DNA from: an uncultured Collinsella sp.
GTDB taxonomy: Bacteria; Actinomycetota; Coriobacteriia; Coriobacteriales; Coriobacteriaceae
Direction: 5' to 3'
Assembly: GCA_900542325.1 (NCBI GenBank)
Contig: UQMY01000006.1
Coordinates: forward strand, 1 to 64,000
Length of the DNA: 64,000 nt
Position numbers and translations under genes: made by a program. Below the pieces are notes generated by a model. The model was not told the DNA's origin. It was given only the letters and a program-made list of their open reading frames with translations, and did no database searches. The first letter of the stretch is position 1. The number at the start of each line of letters is the position of its first letter. Below, piece after piece: positions 1 through 7,501 of the stretch.

Positions 1-29
1 CACGGTGGGACGATCAAAGGAGCGTGCGT

Positions 30-332
30 TTGAACAAAAAGAAAAAGTCCACAAACACTTCCCCTTATCCCGATGAAGTCATCGACCGTCTGGCACGGGC
101 GTTCTACCCGGCCATCCTTGCCTGCTGGAACAGCGAGGAAGGACAGCGAGAGTTTGCCGCATGGCAGACAGAACAGGCTCATCTTGCAGGAAAAGAAAAA
201 CAGGAAGTTCCCGCTGGGGAACTCCCTGCCTTACTTATCGTGTGTGGATTTTTGCAGGGTGCGTCCTTCGGGGCGCACCCTGTTTTTGTGTTTAAAGAGA
301 AATCACTGTGTAACCTTGACGGGCAAAGGTAA
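30..332 (+). CDS. small hypothetical protein, probable mobile-element remnant
   Basis: A 100-residue basic, then amphipathic, protein. TTG at 30 is the better start because AAAGGAG (16-22) lies 7 nt before it; the in-frame GTG at 24 is too close. The middle (DEVIDRLARAFYP followed by EEGQREFAAW) resembles small uncharacterised proteins carried by Firmicutes/Actinobacteria conjugative elements; this is recalled family resemblance, not a search. The last ~30 residues are read straight through a strong terminator hairpin (257-288) and across the promoter of the next gene. The natural C-terminus is therefore probably lost and the gene may be a decayed end of an integrated element. Function unknown. 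Confidence 0.45.
   Translation: MNKKKKSTNTSPYPDEVIDRLARAFYPAILACWNSEEGQREFAAWQTEQAHLAGKEKQEVPAGELPALLIVCGFLQGASFGAHPVFVFKEKSLCNLDGQR
257..288 (+). terminator. rho-independent terminator
   Basis: GGGTGCG (257-263) pairs with CGCACCC (274-280) around a short TTCG-containing loop, followed by a T-rich run (TGTTTTTGT). It lies inside the open frame of the small upstream gene, which suggests that gene once ended earlier. Confidence 0.75.
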
Positions 333-344
333 GTGTTATTTAAT
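316..344 (+). promoter_or_regulatory. sigma-70-type promoter for the reverse transcriptase gene
   Basis: TTGACG (316-321), a 17-nt spacer and TTTAAT (339-344) form a near-consensus vegetative promoter. It lies just after the terminator at 257-288 and about 50 nt before the reverse transcriptase ATG, so that gene appears to be independently transcribed. Confidence 0.65.
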
Positions 345-397
345 GTATTTGAAGCCTTTTTGAAAACAGTACATATCATAGGAGTGTGAGTTGAATA

Positions 398-1942
398 ATG
401 TCACTGTCTGATTCGGAGTATGTTACCATTGATAAAGATATACGCAATACAGGCTTTTTTTCTGAATATTTACCTCCTTGCTTTCAACTGAACCCTAAAG
501 CATTTCTGCAGCCGCCACCTTTTGAATGCGATTTGATACCTCCGTACAATTTTAACATGAGCAGATTCAATCAAAACGATGCGCGTAGAATTATCAGCAT
601 TCCAGAAATCGGAGCATATGCGGTAGTTCATGCATACATGAAAGAAAAACATATTGTTAAAGACTTAATAGAGTTCACTGAGAATAATCCTTGCTCATTT
701 TCTCCAATTTTGGGAGTGAATCATACGATTATTCGACACGAGCAATCGTACGGCGGCGATGCTCCCACAGGTGATATTCCCATGCCATCAGATTACATTT
801 CAAATCTTGCAGCAAAGATAATCAAAGCAAGTGGAGCCAAAAAAATCTTGAAATTGGACATTTCCAACTTTTTCTCTAGCTTTTATCTTCATATGATTCC
901 TGCTATTATTTTAGGGTTCGATGAAGCCAATCGACAGTTTCAGAATTTTCAGCATGGTGAGTCAGTAAGCGACACCTACACTATATATAAGAATTTGGAT
1001 TCTATATATCGAAAACAAAATCTAAACCGAACAAATGGTCTCCTTGTTGGTCCGCTCTCTTCAAAAATAATTGCAGAAGGTATGATGGCAAGAATCGATA
1101 AGGAACTTTGTAACGCGGGTTTGAATTATTCTCGGTATGTTGATGATTATGAAATATATATTTATAATGATGATGAAAAGCAAATTGTCAGCATAGTAGG
1201 ACGTATATTAAAGAAATATGGATTCACATTGAATTATGAAAAAACAGAAATTACTGAGTTTCCCTATTATATAGCTGAAAATCTAAAGAAAATTATTGAA
1301 AAATATCAATCGGCAGTGGATGAAAATCCATTGATATCACATAACGCCGAGTTGATGAACCTTTTTAACACATTTTTCAATCTTGAAATTTCAGGGACCA
1401 AAGGTTCAATAAGATACCTCTTAAAGAGCATCGAAAACGCTCCCATCGAGCTTACTGATGATCAAGATCAAAGACTTTACCGTGCATATCTTTTTACAAT
1501 CTTAACTAATAATGCTCGATCTCTAACAAAAGCTTGTTCGCTTATTCTTAAAAGTACAACATATGAGCCATTGAACGAAAAAGAAAAAGCTCAGATTTCA
1601 ACAATGCTTTTGATGAATCTCCTAGAAGATCATGACTTGGAAGTTCTCTGGTTACTATATATTTTAATAGAAGCTCAAGCATTGGTCCCTAATGATTCTG
1701 CAATCAATAAAATTATTGAAAGTCAAAATGAACTTGCTCAAATAATGCTGCTTCGTAAAAATTTTTTATCTGACGCTCAGAAACAAACAATTTCCGAAAA
1801 AGCACATTCTTGGATTTTGTTATATGAACTGTTTTCTAACGATATTATATCCGAGGAATCACTCGTCCGAAAACTAAATCTCAACAAAAACCTCAACATG
1901 TATAGAAAAATGAAAGATAACGACGTTCATTTTTGTTACTGA
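398..1942 (+). CDS. reverse transcriptase, Abi/UG (DRT)-type defence protein candidate
   Basis: A 514-residue protein with a recognisable RT palm: motif A LKLDISNFF (Asp154), motif B NGLLVGPLSS (about 213-222), motif C YVDD (247-250) and motif D FTLNYEKTEI (276-285). About 220 C-terminal residues are rich in predicted helices and have no maturase, endonuclease or integrase signature. Residue YVDD, the length, the lack of a group II intron DIVa/maturase domain and the lack of the retron msr-msd arrangement fit the abortive-infection/unknown-group RTs (AbiA, AbiK, Abi-P2, DRT families) that protect against phage. The subclass cannot be fixed by eye. The gene is far more A+T-rich than its neighbours, indicating recent acquisition. 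It has its own promoter (316-344) and only a weak Shine-Dalgarno (GGAG, 381-384). No second RT, nitrilase or SLATT partner is adjacent on the visible side. Confidence 0.85.
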   Translation: MSLSDSEYVTIDKDIRNTGFFSEYLPPCFQLNPKAFLQPPPFECDLIPPYNFNMSRFNQNDARRIISIPEIGAYAVVHAYMKEKHIVKDLIEFTENNPCSFSPILGVNHTIIRHEQSYGGDAPTGDIPMPSDYISNLAAKIIKASGAKKILKLDISNFFSSFYLHMIPAIILGFDEANRQFQNFQHGESVSDTYTIYKNLDSIYRKQNLNRTNGLLVGPLSSKIIAEGMMARIDKELCNAGLNYSRYVDDYEIYIYNDDEKQIVSIVGRILKKYGFTLNYEKTEITEFPYYIAENLKKIIEKYQSAVDENPLISHNAELMNLFNTFFNLEISGTKGSIRYLLKSIENAPIELTDDQDQRLYRAYLFTILTNNARSLTKACSLILKSTTYEPLNEKEKAQISTMLLMNLLEDHDLEVLWLLYILIEAQALVPNDSAINKIIESQNELAQIMLLRKNFLSDAQKQTISEKAHSWILLYELFSNDIISEESLVRKLNLNKNLNMYRKMKDNDVHFCY

Positions 1943-2145
1943 CATGTAAGAAGCTCCTCTCATAGAACATAGAAAGATGTACAACTATGGTTGTAGCACT
2001 GTGGTAATATACGGCATATCCTCTGTCTAGTCACATAAGATGGAGAACTTACATGATATAGGAGCATCAAGTTCTCAGGCTGCAAACTTGATGCAAAGCA
2101 AAAGGCAGGGCACCACCTTCATGGTGATACCCTGCCTTTATTCGT
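1943..2145 (+). ncRNA. candidate structured RNA downstream of the reverse transcriptase
   Basis: Directly after the RT stop, CATGTAAG (1943-1950) is perfectly complementary to CTTACATG (2048-2055), with CTCC/GGAG able to extend it. Inside lies TACAAC/GTTGTA (1980-1985/1990-1995, TATG loop). Next comes a perfect 10-bp hairpin GCATCAAGTT/AACTTGATGC (2064-2073/2085-2094). It ends in a terminator-like two-part hairpin, AAAGGCAGGG (2101-2110) with CCCTGCCTTT (2130-2139) plus CACCA/TGGTG. No gene fits here. Several DRT systems use a locus-encoded RNA as template or partner, so a functional RNA is plausible, but it could equally be the structured 3' UTR. The structure is seen; the function is inferred. 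Confidence 0.35.
2101..2145 (+). terminator. probable terminator of the reverse transcriptase transcript
   Basis: AAAGGCAGGG (2101-2110) and CCCTGCCTTT (2130-2139) form a 10-bp stem topped by CACCA/TGGTG with a 6-nt loop. The following stretch (ATTCGTTCTTGCTT) is T-rich but not a clean U tract. Confidence 0.55.
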
Positions 2146-2156
2146 TCTTGCTTACC

Positions 2157-2181
2157 GTTCTGCGTACTCTCGCCGCAGAAC
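2157..2181. repeat. perfect 8-bp inverted repeat, hairpin
   Basis: GTTCTGCG (2157-2164) and CGCAGAAC (2174-2181) pair perfectly around 9 nt. No T tract on either side, so it does not look like a terminator. It continues the run of hairpins between the RT gene and gldA. Confidence 0.5.
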
Positions 2182-2198
2182 CTCCGATAAACAAAAAA

Positions 2199-2240
2199 CG
2201 TACCCGAACCCTTTCTCGTAAAGAATCGGGTTCGAGTACG
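2199..2240 (-). terminator. second minus-strand terminator hairpin
   Basis: The 13-nt arms 2199-2211 and 2228-2240 match at 12 positions. Read on the minus strand the stem is followed by TTTTTTGTTT, the form of a rho-independent terminator. It lies beyond the gldA terminator and has no obvious gene of its own, so it may be a back-up or the leftover end of a gene displaced by the insertion. Confidence 0.6.
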
Positions 2241-2261
2241 AACTGAATACTGGAGCAATAT

Positions 2262-2302
2262 AAAACCACCACAAAGGTGCCTGTCCCCTTTGTGGCGGTT
2301 TT
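2262..2302 (-). terminator. gldA terminator; copy 1 of a dispersed terminator palindrome
   Basis: AAAACCACCACAAAGG (2262-2277) pairs with the segment ending in GGTTTT (2287-2302) with one mismatch. A/T ends on both sides make it bidirectional. Read in the gldA direction, all 41 nt including the loop GGGGACAGGCACC match the sequence at 9901-9941 at 39 positions, so it belongs to a repeated terminator family. Confidence 0.8.
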
Positions 2303-2311
2303 GGCCTAGAG

Positions 2312-3394
2312 CTAGAGCGTGTGGCCGTAAGCGTCGGTGGCCTTGATGGCGGCGGCGAATTTTTCGTCCGTGAAGGGCTCGGGGTTTCCCTGCTTCCACT
2401 CGTTGGTGGCGTGCGCGTACTCGCACAGGGCAGGGATATCAGCCTCGGAAAGCCCGACCTGCTCAAGCGTCACGGGCAGGCCCATCTGATTGTTAAAGGC
2501 GGCGTAGCGCTCAAGGTTCTCGGTATCGCCCGTATAGGCGAACAGTACCAGCACACCCAGGCTTACGACCTCGCCGTGCAGGTAGGAGCCCTCGCGCGGA
2601 ATGCTGCAGGAAGCGTTGTAGAACGCGTGCGCCACGCTCGAGTTGTAGTAGTAATCGTTTTGGTTGGTCAGGTTGGAGACGTAGCCCGTGTTGACCACGA
2701 TGTCGAGCGCGATCTGCTTGACGGCATCGGTCGACTGGTCCTGGCGCACGTCCTCAAGACCCTGGACGCCAAAGGTAAACAGCGGCTCGGAGCAGGTGTG
2801 GGCGAGTGCTAGGCCAAGGCCTGCCGTGTGCTCCAGGTTGCCGGCGCTCGTGGCGTACTCGACCTCGGGCTGCTTGGACAGGGCATCACCCACGCCGGCC
2901 CAGAAGTACTCCGCCGGAGCCTCGGCGATGATCTTGGGGTTGATGAAGATGTGCGCAGGTCGGTTAGGGTACGAATAGCCCTCGAGCGAGCCGTCGTCGT
3001 TGTAGACAACGGCAATGGCGGTCGCGGCGGAGCAGTTGGAACAGATCGTCGGTACCGTAAAGACAATCTTCTTGAGCTCGATAGCTGCGGTCTTCACGGT
3101 GTCGAGCGCCTTGCCGCCGCCGCATGCGATAAGCACGTCAGCTTCCTGGCAGGCAGGGGAGTTTACGACCTTGGCGATATTTGCGCGCGTACTGTTGGTG
3201 CCGTAGACGCGCGTCTCCAGAATCTCGACGTCGGTACCTGCCAGCGCAGCTTCGATACCGGGAAGTGCTGCGGCCAGTGCTCGTTTACCACCAATGATGG
3301 CGACCTTGGTTGCTCCGTACTCGGCCAACGCGCCGTGCAGCTCGTCAAAGCAGTCTTCGCCAACGGTATAGTCGCTCATTCCGATCGTGCGCAT
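2312..3394 (-). CDS. gldA: glycerol dehydrogenase-like iron-containing alcohol dehydrogenase
   Basis: A 360-residue NAD-dependent polyol/alcohol dehydrogenase of the glycerol dehydrogenase branch, expected to interconvert glycerol and dihydroxyacetone (or a related polyol) in the cytoplasm. Seen: an N-terminal nucleotide-binding region with ACGGGKALDT, the GVGDALSK segment carrying the metal-ligand Asp, and two His in SVAHAFYN and SYLHGEVV, matching the Asp-His-His metal site of the family. Start: ATG at 3394, preceded by GAAAGAAG; the frame is open 20 codons further upstream but without a ribosome site. Monocistronic, ending at the terminator at 2262-2302. Substrate is inferred from family only. 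Confidence 0.85.
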   Translation of the reverse strand: MRTIGMSDYTVGEDCFDELHGALAEYGATKVAIIGGKRALAAALPGIEAALAGTDVEILETRVYGTNSTRANIAKVVNSPACQEADVLIACGGGKALDTVKTAAIELKKIVFTVPTICSNCSAATAIAVVYNDDGSLEGYSYPNRPAHIFINPKIIAEAPAEYFWAGVGDALSKQPEVEYATSAGNLEHTAGLGLALAHTCSEPLFTFGVQGLEDVRQDQSTDAVKQIALDIVVNTGYVSNLTNQNDYYYNSSVAHAFYNASCSIPREGSYLHGEVVSLGVLVLFAYTGDTENLERYAAFNNQMGLPVTLEQVGLSEADIPALCEYAHATNEWKQGNPEPFTDEKFAAAIKATDAYGHTL

Positions 3395-3518
3395 AGCAAT
3401 CTTCTTTCGTTCGATAAAGTGCTTACAGGTATTTTGCTCCAAGAGAAGGTCCACGGCCGCAAGAAATTTCGAACGTATAAAACCAGTGTTGAGGGTTTTT
3501 CGCCGGTGCGGAACGTGC

Positions 3519-3524
3519 TAGCAT
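3519..3524 (+). promoter_or_regulatory. possible promoter -10 of the ileS leader
   Basis: TGC directly before TAGCAT (3519-3524) resembles an extended -10 about 12 nt before the T-box begins. TTGAGG (3489-3494) is too far upstream for a normal -35. Weak assignment. Confidence 0.3.
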
Positions 3525-3536
3525 ACTCCGCATAAG

Positions 3537-3850
3537 CGTTGATGGGGACGAGTAGTCGGCCGTCCGCATGCTACAGAGAGCGGGGAGCGCTGAGAACCCG
3601 TGCATGCGACCGATGAAAATCACCCCGGAGCTGCGGTCCCAACGGACGCGCCGTACAGGCACGTCTTAGTAGACATCGCCGAGATGGTCGTCGATACAGA
3701 CCAGCCGAGTAACGGATGCGAGCGCGCAAATACGCGGGCGAGGGCATCTAAGCTGGGTGGTTAAACGAAGAGCTTTTGCGGGCGTGCAGCCCGTTTGTGG
3801 CGCTTCGTCCCAGCTTGTAGGGACGGGCGCTTTTTTGGTGCCCAGAGGGC
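3537..3850 (+). promoter_or_regulatory. T-box riboswitch (tRNA-Ile) controlling ileS
   Basis: The 3395-3879 gap is largely this leader. It opens with GATGGGGACGAGTAG (3541-3555), the usual base of T-box stem I, followed by AGAGAG and GCTGAGAACCCG (3589-3600). The specifier is ATC (3619-3621) in GAAAATCACC, an isoleucine codon. The T-box bulge is GGGTGGTTAAACGAAG (3755-3770); its UGGU would pair with an ACCA tRNA end, consistent with the discriminator A of tRNA-Ile. The CGAAG of the T-box can pair with CTTCG (antiterminator). Otherwise GCGCTTCGTCCC (3800-3811) pairs with GGGACGGGCGC (3820-3830) followed by TTTTTT: a terminator. Uncharged tRNA-Ile should therefore permit read-through into ileS. 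Confidence 0.9.
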
Positions 3851-3879
3851 GTGCGCGCCCATGACAAGAAAGGGGTACC

Positions 3880-6681
3880 GTGGCAAACGAGTACAAGCAG
3901 ACGATGAATCTGCCCAAGACCGGTTTTCCCATGCGTGCCGGTCTTTCCAAGTCCGAGCCCAAGCGGCTCAAGGACTGGCAGGACAACAAGGTCTACGAGC
4001 AGGTTCTGAAGAAGAACGAGGGTCACAAGAAGTTCGTGCTGCACGACGGTCCTCCGTACGCCAACGGCCCGATCCACATCGGCCATGCCATGAACAAGAT
4101 CTCCAAGGACATGATCAACCGTTACTGGATGATGCAGGGCTATGAGGTTCCCTATGTCCCCGGTTGGGACTGCCACGGCCAGCCGATTGAGCACAAGGTC
4201 GAGGAGAAGCTCGGCACCGAGAAGTTCAACCAGACCTCCACGGCTAAGATCCGTGAGCTCTGCAACAAGTTCGCTGTCGAGAACATCGAGCTGCAGAAGG
4301 CCGGCTTCCGTCGTCTGGGTGTGCTCGGCGACTGGGACAATCCCTACCTGACGCTCTATCACCAGCACGATGCCGCCGACATCGAGGTCTTTAAGGCCAT
4401 GTTCGATAAGGGTATGATCTATCGCGGCCACAAGCCGGTTCACTGGTGCAAGCACTGCCATACCGCGCTGGCCGAGGCCGAGATTGAGTACTCCGACGAG
4501 ACGAGCCCGTCCATCTTCGTGCGCTTTGAGATGACTTCCAAGCCCGCCGGCCTCGAGGACTTCGACGGCCCGGTCGACTTTATCATCTGGACGACCACGC
4601 CGTGGACCATCCCCTCCGACCGGGCCGTTTCCCTCAAGCCCGGCGCCGCCTATGTCGCCGTTGAGCACGAGGGCCGTGCCGAGGTCATGCTCGAGGACCT
4701 GGCTCCCAAGTGCTGCGAGGAGTTTGGCTGGGAGTACACCCCGGTTATGGTCGACGGCAAGCCCTATGTGGTTCCCGCCGAGACCTTCCACCACATCCAC
4801 TACAAGCAGCCGATCTTTGACGGCGTTGAGGGCGTGGCGCTGCTGGCCGATTACGTCGGTGTCGATGACGGTACCGGTATCGTCCACAACTCGCCCGGCC
4901 ACGGCGTCGACGACTACTTTGCCTGCCTCAAGGAGGGCATCACCGACATCTGCATGCCGGTCGACGACGACGGTAAGTTCTACACCGGTGAGGAGTTTGG
5001 CACCGGTGGCCCCTTCAGCGGTATGGATACCGACGAGGCCAACCCTCACATTATCGAGTTCCTGCGTGAGCGCGGCACCCTGGTCCTCGAGAAGAAGATC
5101 ACGCACAGCTATCCGCACTGCTGGCGCTGCAAGCACCCGGTGCTCTTCCGTGCTACCGACCAGTGGTTTGTCTCGATGGACAAGACTGGCTTGCGCGAGC
5201 AGGCTGGCAAGGAGGTCCGCGAGAACGTTAAATGGTATCCGGCGCATGCCGCCAACCGCATTGGCGCCATGGTCGAGCAGCGTCCCGACTGGTGCATCAG
5301 CCGTCAGCGCAACTGGGGCGTGCCTATCCCCAGCTACACCTGCGCCGACTGCGGCGAGAAGGTCATGAACGACGCCACGCTCGACGCCGTCATCAAGCTC
5401 TTCCACGATAAGGGCTCCGACGCCTGGTTCACCGACGCTCCCGAGAGCTACCTGGGCGAGGCCTGCGTCTGCCCCAAGTGCGGCGGCCATCACCTCAAGG
5501 CCGATAAGGACATCCTCGACGTGTGGTGGGATTCCGGCGTTTCCTGGAAGGCCGTCTGCGAGTACCGTCCCGAGCTGGAGTATCCGGCGGATGTGTACCT
5601 CGAGGGCTCCGACCAGCACCGCGGTTGGTTCCAGAGCTCGCTGCTTACCTCGGTGGGCGCCAACGGCCACGCTCCGTACAAGGCGGTCGTCTCGCAGGGC
5701 TTCACCCTCGACGGCCAGGGCCGTAAGATGTCCAAGTCGCTTGGCAACGTCATCGACCCCAATAAGGTCTGTGACGAGATGGGCGCCGACATCATCCGCC
5801 TGTGGGTCGCCTCGGTCGACACCAGCTCCGACGTTTCCATCGACCACGAGATTCTCGCTCGTACGTCCGATGCCTACCGTCGTTTCCGCAACACGCTGCG
5901 CTTCCTGCTCTCCGAGCTTGAGGGCCAGTTTGAGCCCGAGACCGACGGCGTCGCTTTTGCCGACCTGCTGCCGCTCGACAAGCTCATGGTTGCCCGTCTG
6001 ACCCAGGTCCAGGCCGAGGTCGACGATGCTTACTCTTGCTACGAGTTCCCGCGCGCTTACCGTGCGCTTTACGACTTCGTGGTTACCGAGCTTTCCAACG
6101 TGTACCTCGACGCCCTGAAGGACCGTCTGTACTGTGAGAAGCCCGGCTCGCTCGAGCGTCGCAGCGCCCAGACCGTGCTCGCCGAGCTCTTCTCGATGCT
6201 CATGCGCGACCTGCAGCCGATCTTGTCCTATACGGTCGACGAGGCCATGGCCTATGCGCCCGCCGGCTGCGTCGATCACCAGAAGTACGCCGCGCTGCTC
6301 GATTGGTACAAGTCGCCCATCACGGTCGACGAGGCCAACGAGTTTGAGGGCGTGCTCGAGGCTTCACTCAAGCTCCGTAGCGTCGTGACCAAGGCCCTTG
6401 AGGATGCCCGCTCCGCCGGCACCTTCACCAAGAGCCAGCAGGTCCGCGTCAAGGCGGTCGTTCCCGCCGAAATGTATGCGCTGCTGACCGGCGACAAGGC
6501 CGTCGACCTGGCCGAGTTCTACATCGTCTCCGATGTTGAGCTTACCCAGGGCGAGGAGCTTTCTGTTGCCATCGATGCTGCCGAGGGCGAGTGCTGCGAC
6601 CGTTGCTGGAACTACCGCACCACCGTCGGCGAGTACAACGGCCACGCTCACATTTGCAAGCGCTGCGCGAATGCCCTTTAA
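3880..6681 (+). CDS. ileS: isoleucine--tRNA ligase
   Basis: A 933-residue cytoplasmic class I aminoacyl-tRNA synthetase that charges tRNA-Ile with isoleucine and edits misactivated valine. Seen: the HIGH motif PIHIGHAMNK (His66-His69), a CP1 editing region with WTTTPWT, the KMSKS motif (616-620), and a C-terminal zinc knuckle CDRCW...CKRC close to the end. Length is normal for the bacterial (IleS1) type. GTG at 3880 follows AGAAAGGGG at a proper distance. It sits alone behind the Ile-specific T-box, which fits regulation by its own cognate tRNA, and ends before the hairpin at 6751-6790. Confidence 0.97.
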   Translation: MANEYKQTMNLPKTGFPMRAGLSKSEPKRLKDWQDNKVYEQVLKKNEGHKKFVLHDGPPYANGPIHIGHAMNKISKDMINRYWMMQGYEVPYVPGWDCHGQPIEHKVEEKLGTEKFNQTSTAKIRELCNKFAVENIELQKAGFRRLGVLGDWDNPYLTLYHQHDAADIEVFKAMFDKGMIYRGHKPVHWCKHCHTALAEAEIEYSDETSPSIFVRFEMTSKPAGLEDFDGPVDFIIWTTTPWTIPSDRAVSLKPGAAYVAVEHEGRAEVMLEDLAPKCCEEFGWEYTPVMVDGKPYVVPAETFHHIHYKQPIFDGVEGVALLADYVGVDDGTGIVHNSPGHGVDDYFACLKEGITDICMPVDDDGKFYTGEEFGTGGPFSGMDTDEANPHIIEFLRERGTLVLEKKITHSYPHCWRCKHPVLFRATDQWFVSMDKTGLREQAGKEVRENVKWYPAHAANRIGAMVEQRPDWCISRQRNWGVPIPSYTCADCGEKVMNDATLDAVIKLFHDKGSDAWFTDAPESYLGEACVCPKCGGHHLKADKDILDVWWDSGVSWKAVCEYRPELEYPADVYLEGSDQHRGWFQSSLLTSVGANGHAPYKAVVSQGFTLDGQGRKMSKSLGNVIDPNKVCDEMGADIIRLWVASVDTSSDVSIDHEILARTSDAYRRFRNTLRFLLSELEGQFEPETDGVAFADLLPLDKLMVARLTQVQAEVDDAYSCYEFPRAYRALYDFVVTELSNVYLDALKDRLYCEKPGSLERRSAQTVLAELFSMLMRDLQPILSYTVDEAMAYAPAGCVDHQKYAALLDWYKSPITVDEANEFEGVLEASLKLRSVVTKALEDARSAGTFTKSQQVRVKAVVPAEMYALLTGDKAVDLAEFYIVSDVELTQGEELSVAIDAAEGECCDRCWNYRTTVGEYNGHAHICKRCANAL

Positions 6682-6750
6682 GGCACGGTAACTCGGCATT
6701 TTATTTATAGGGAGAATTTAGGCGCCTTCGGTCCATTTGCTCCGCTGAAG

Positions 6751-6790
6751 AAAAGCGACATTCCGTTATCCGGAATGCCGCTTTCTTTTA
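6751..6790 (+). terminator. rho-independent terminator after ileS
   Basis: AAAAGCGACATTCCG pairs with CGGAATGCCGCTTT around TTATC, with one internal A/C mismatch, then TCTTTT. Confidence 0.75.
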
Positions 6791-6901
6791 TGCTGGTTAT
6801 TTATCTGACGTTAGCGAATGTGTCGTGCGCTCTGCGTGTGGCAATATAAGATGGTTATTTGCGTTAAACGGAATTTGATTATCTGAGGGTAGGGGATTTC
6901 T

Positions 6902-7501
6902 TTGGGTCGTGGTGCGGATATGACGCCGCCTTTGCGTTGGCGGTTGGGTGTTGCTGGTGGGGTGGCGTTGGTTGTGCTGCTTGTTGACCAGCTGACCAAG
7001 CTTGCGGTTCGTGCCGTGGGCGACGCCTTGCATGTGACCGTCATCCCCGGTCTTTTCGACTTTATGTTTGTCCGCAATATCGGTGCTGCCTTTAGCATGG
7101 GCGAGGGGCATGGCATCGCGTTTGCCGTGCTGGCGTTGGCGGTCATTATCGCTATTGCCGTGTACCTCGTTCGTGCACCTCAGCTCGCCCATCTTGAGGT
7201 TGTGGGCATGGCGATTGTTGCGGGTGGTGCTATCGGCAACGCTATCGATCGTTTGGCCTTTGGCTTCGTGACCGATTTTATTGCCACCACCTTCATCGAC
7301 TTCCCCGTCTTCAATGTGGCCGATATCGGCATTACGGTCGGTGTGGTGCTGGCGCTCTTCGGTTACATGTTCTTGAGCCCCGCGGCTCGTGAGGTCGATG
7401 CGACCGCCGAGCTTAACGCCCGTGACGAGGCCCGCGCCAAGCGCAAGGCTAAACAACGTGGGGAGCGTGCCCGCAAGATTCGCGAAAGGACTGAGCGCTA
7501 A
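6902..7501 (+). CDS. lspA: lipoprotein signal peptidase (signal peptidase II)
   Basis: A 199-residue four-helix membrane aspartyl protease that removes signal peptides from diacylglyceryl-modified prolipoproteins. Seen: LLVDQLTK near the first helix, VRNIGAAFSMG, and the two catalytic-Asp boxes GNAIDRL and FNVADI. The C-terminal ~40 residues are a charged Arg/Lys-rich cytoplasmic tail. TTG at 6902 follows a GGGTAGGGG ribosome site; the in-frame ATG at 6920 is an alternative. Its stop overlaps the next start (TAATG), so it is translationally coupled to the pseudouridine synthase, a common pairing. Confidence 0.95.
   Translation: MGRGADMTPPLRWRLGVAGGVALVVLLVDQLTKLAVRAVGDALHVTVIPGLFDFMFVRNIGAAFSMGEGHGIAFAVLALAVIIAIAVYLVRAPQLAHLEVVGMAIVAGGAIGNAIDRLAFGFVTDFIATTFIDFPVFNVADIGITVGVVLALFGYMFLSPAAREVDATAELNARDEARAKRKAKQRGERARKIRERTER

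Noticed and set aside
398..2145. Retron reading of the reverse transcriptase and its flanking hairpins
   Set aside because: Retron msr-msd normally lies upstream of the RT and the RT has YADD with family-specific motifs; here the motif is YVDD, the C-terminus is much longer, and the space before the gene is too short and filled by a promoter.
3748..6279. An 843-codon open frame antisense to ileS, with a bland repetitive composition
   Set aside because: It mirrors ileS, has no ribosome site or recognisable domain, and GC-rich genes with biased codons leave such antisense frames open by chance. The same applies to long antisense frames over alaS (17880-19538), fruA (31069-33297), ptsI (34074-35858), the M24 gene (23468-24712) and cbiL-cbiG (50101-51870).
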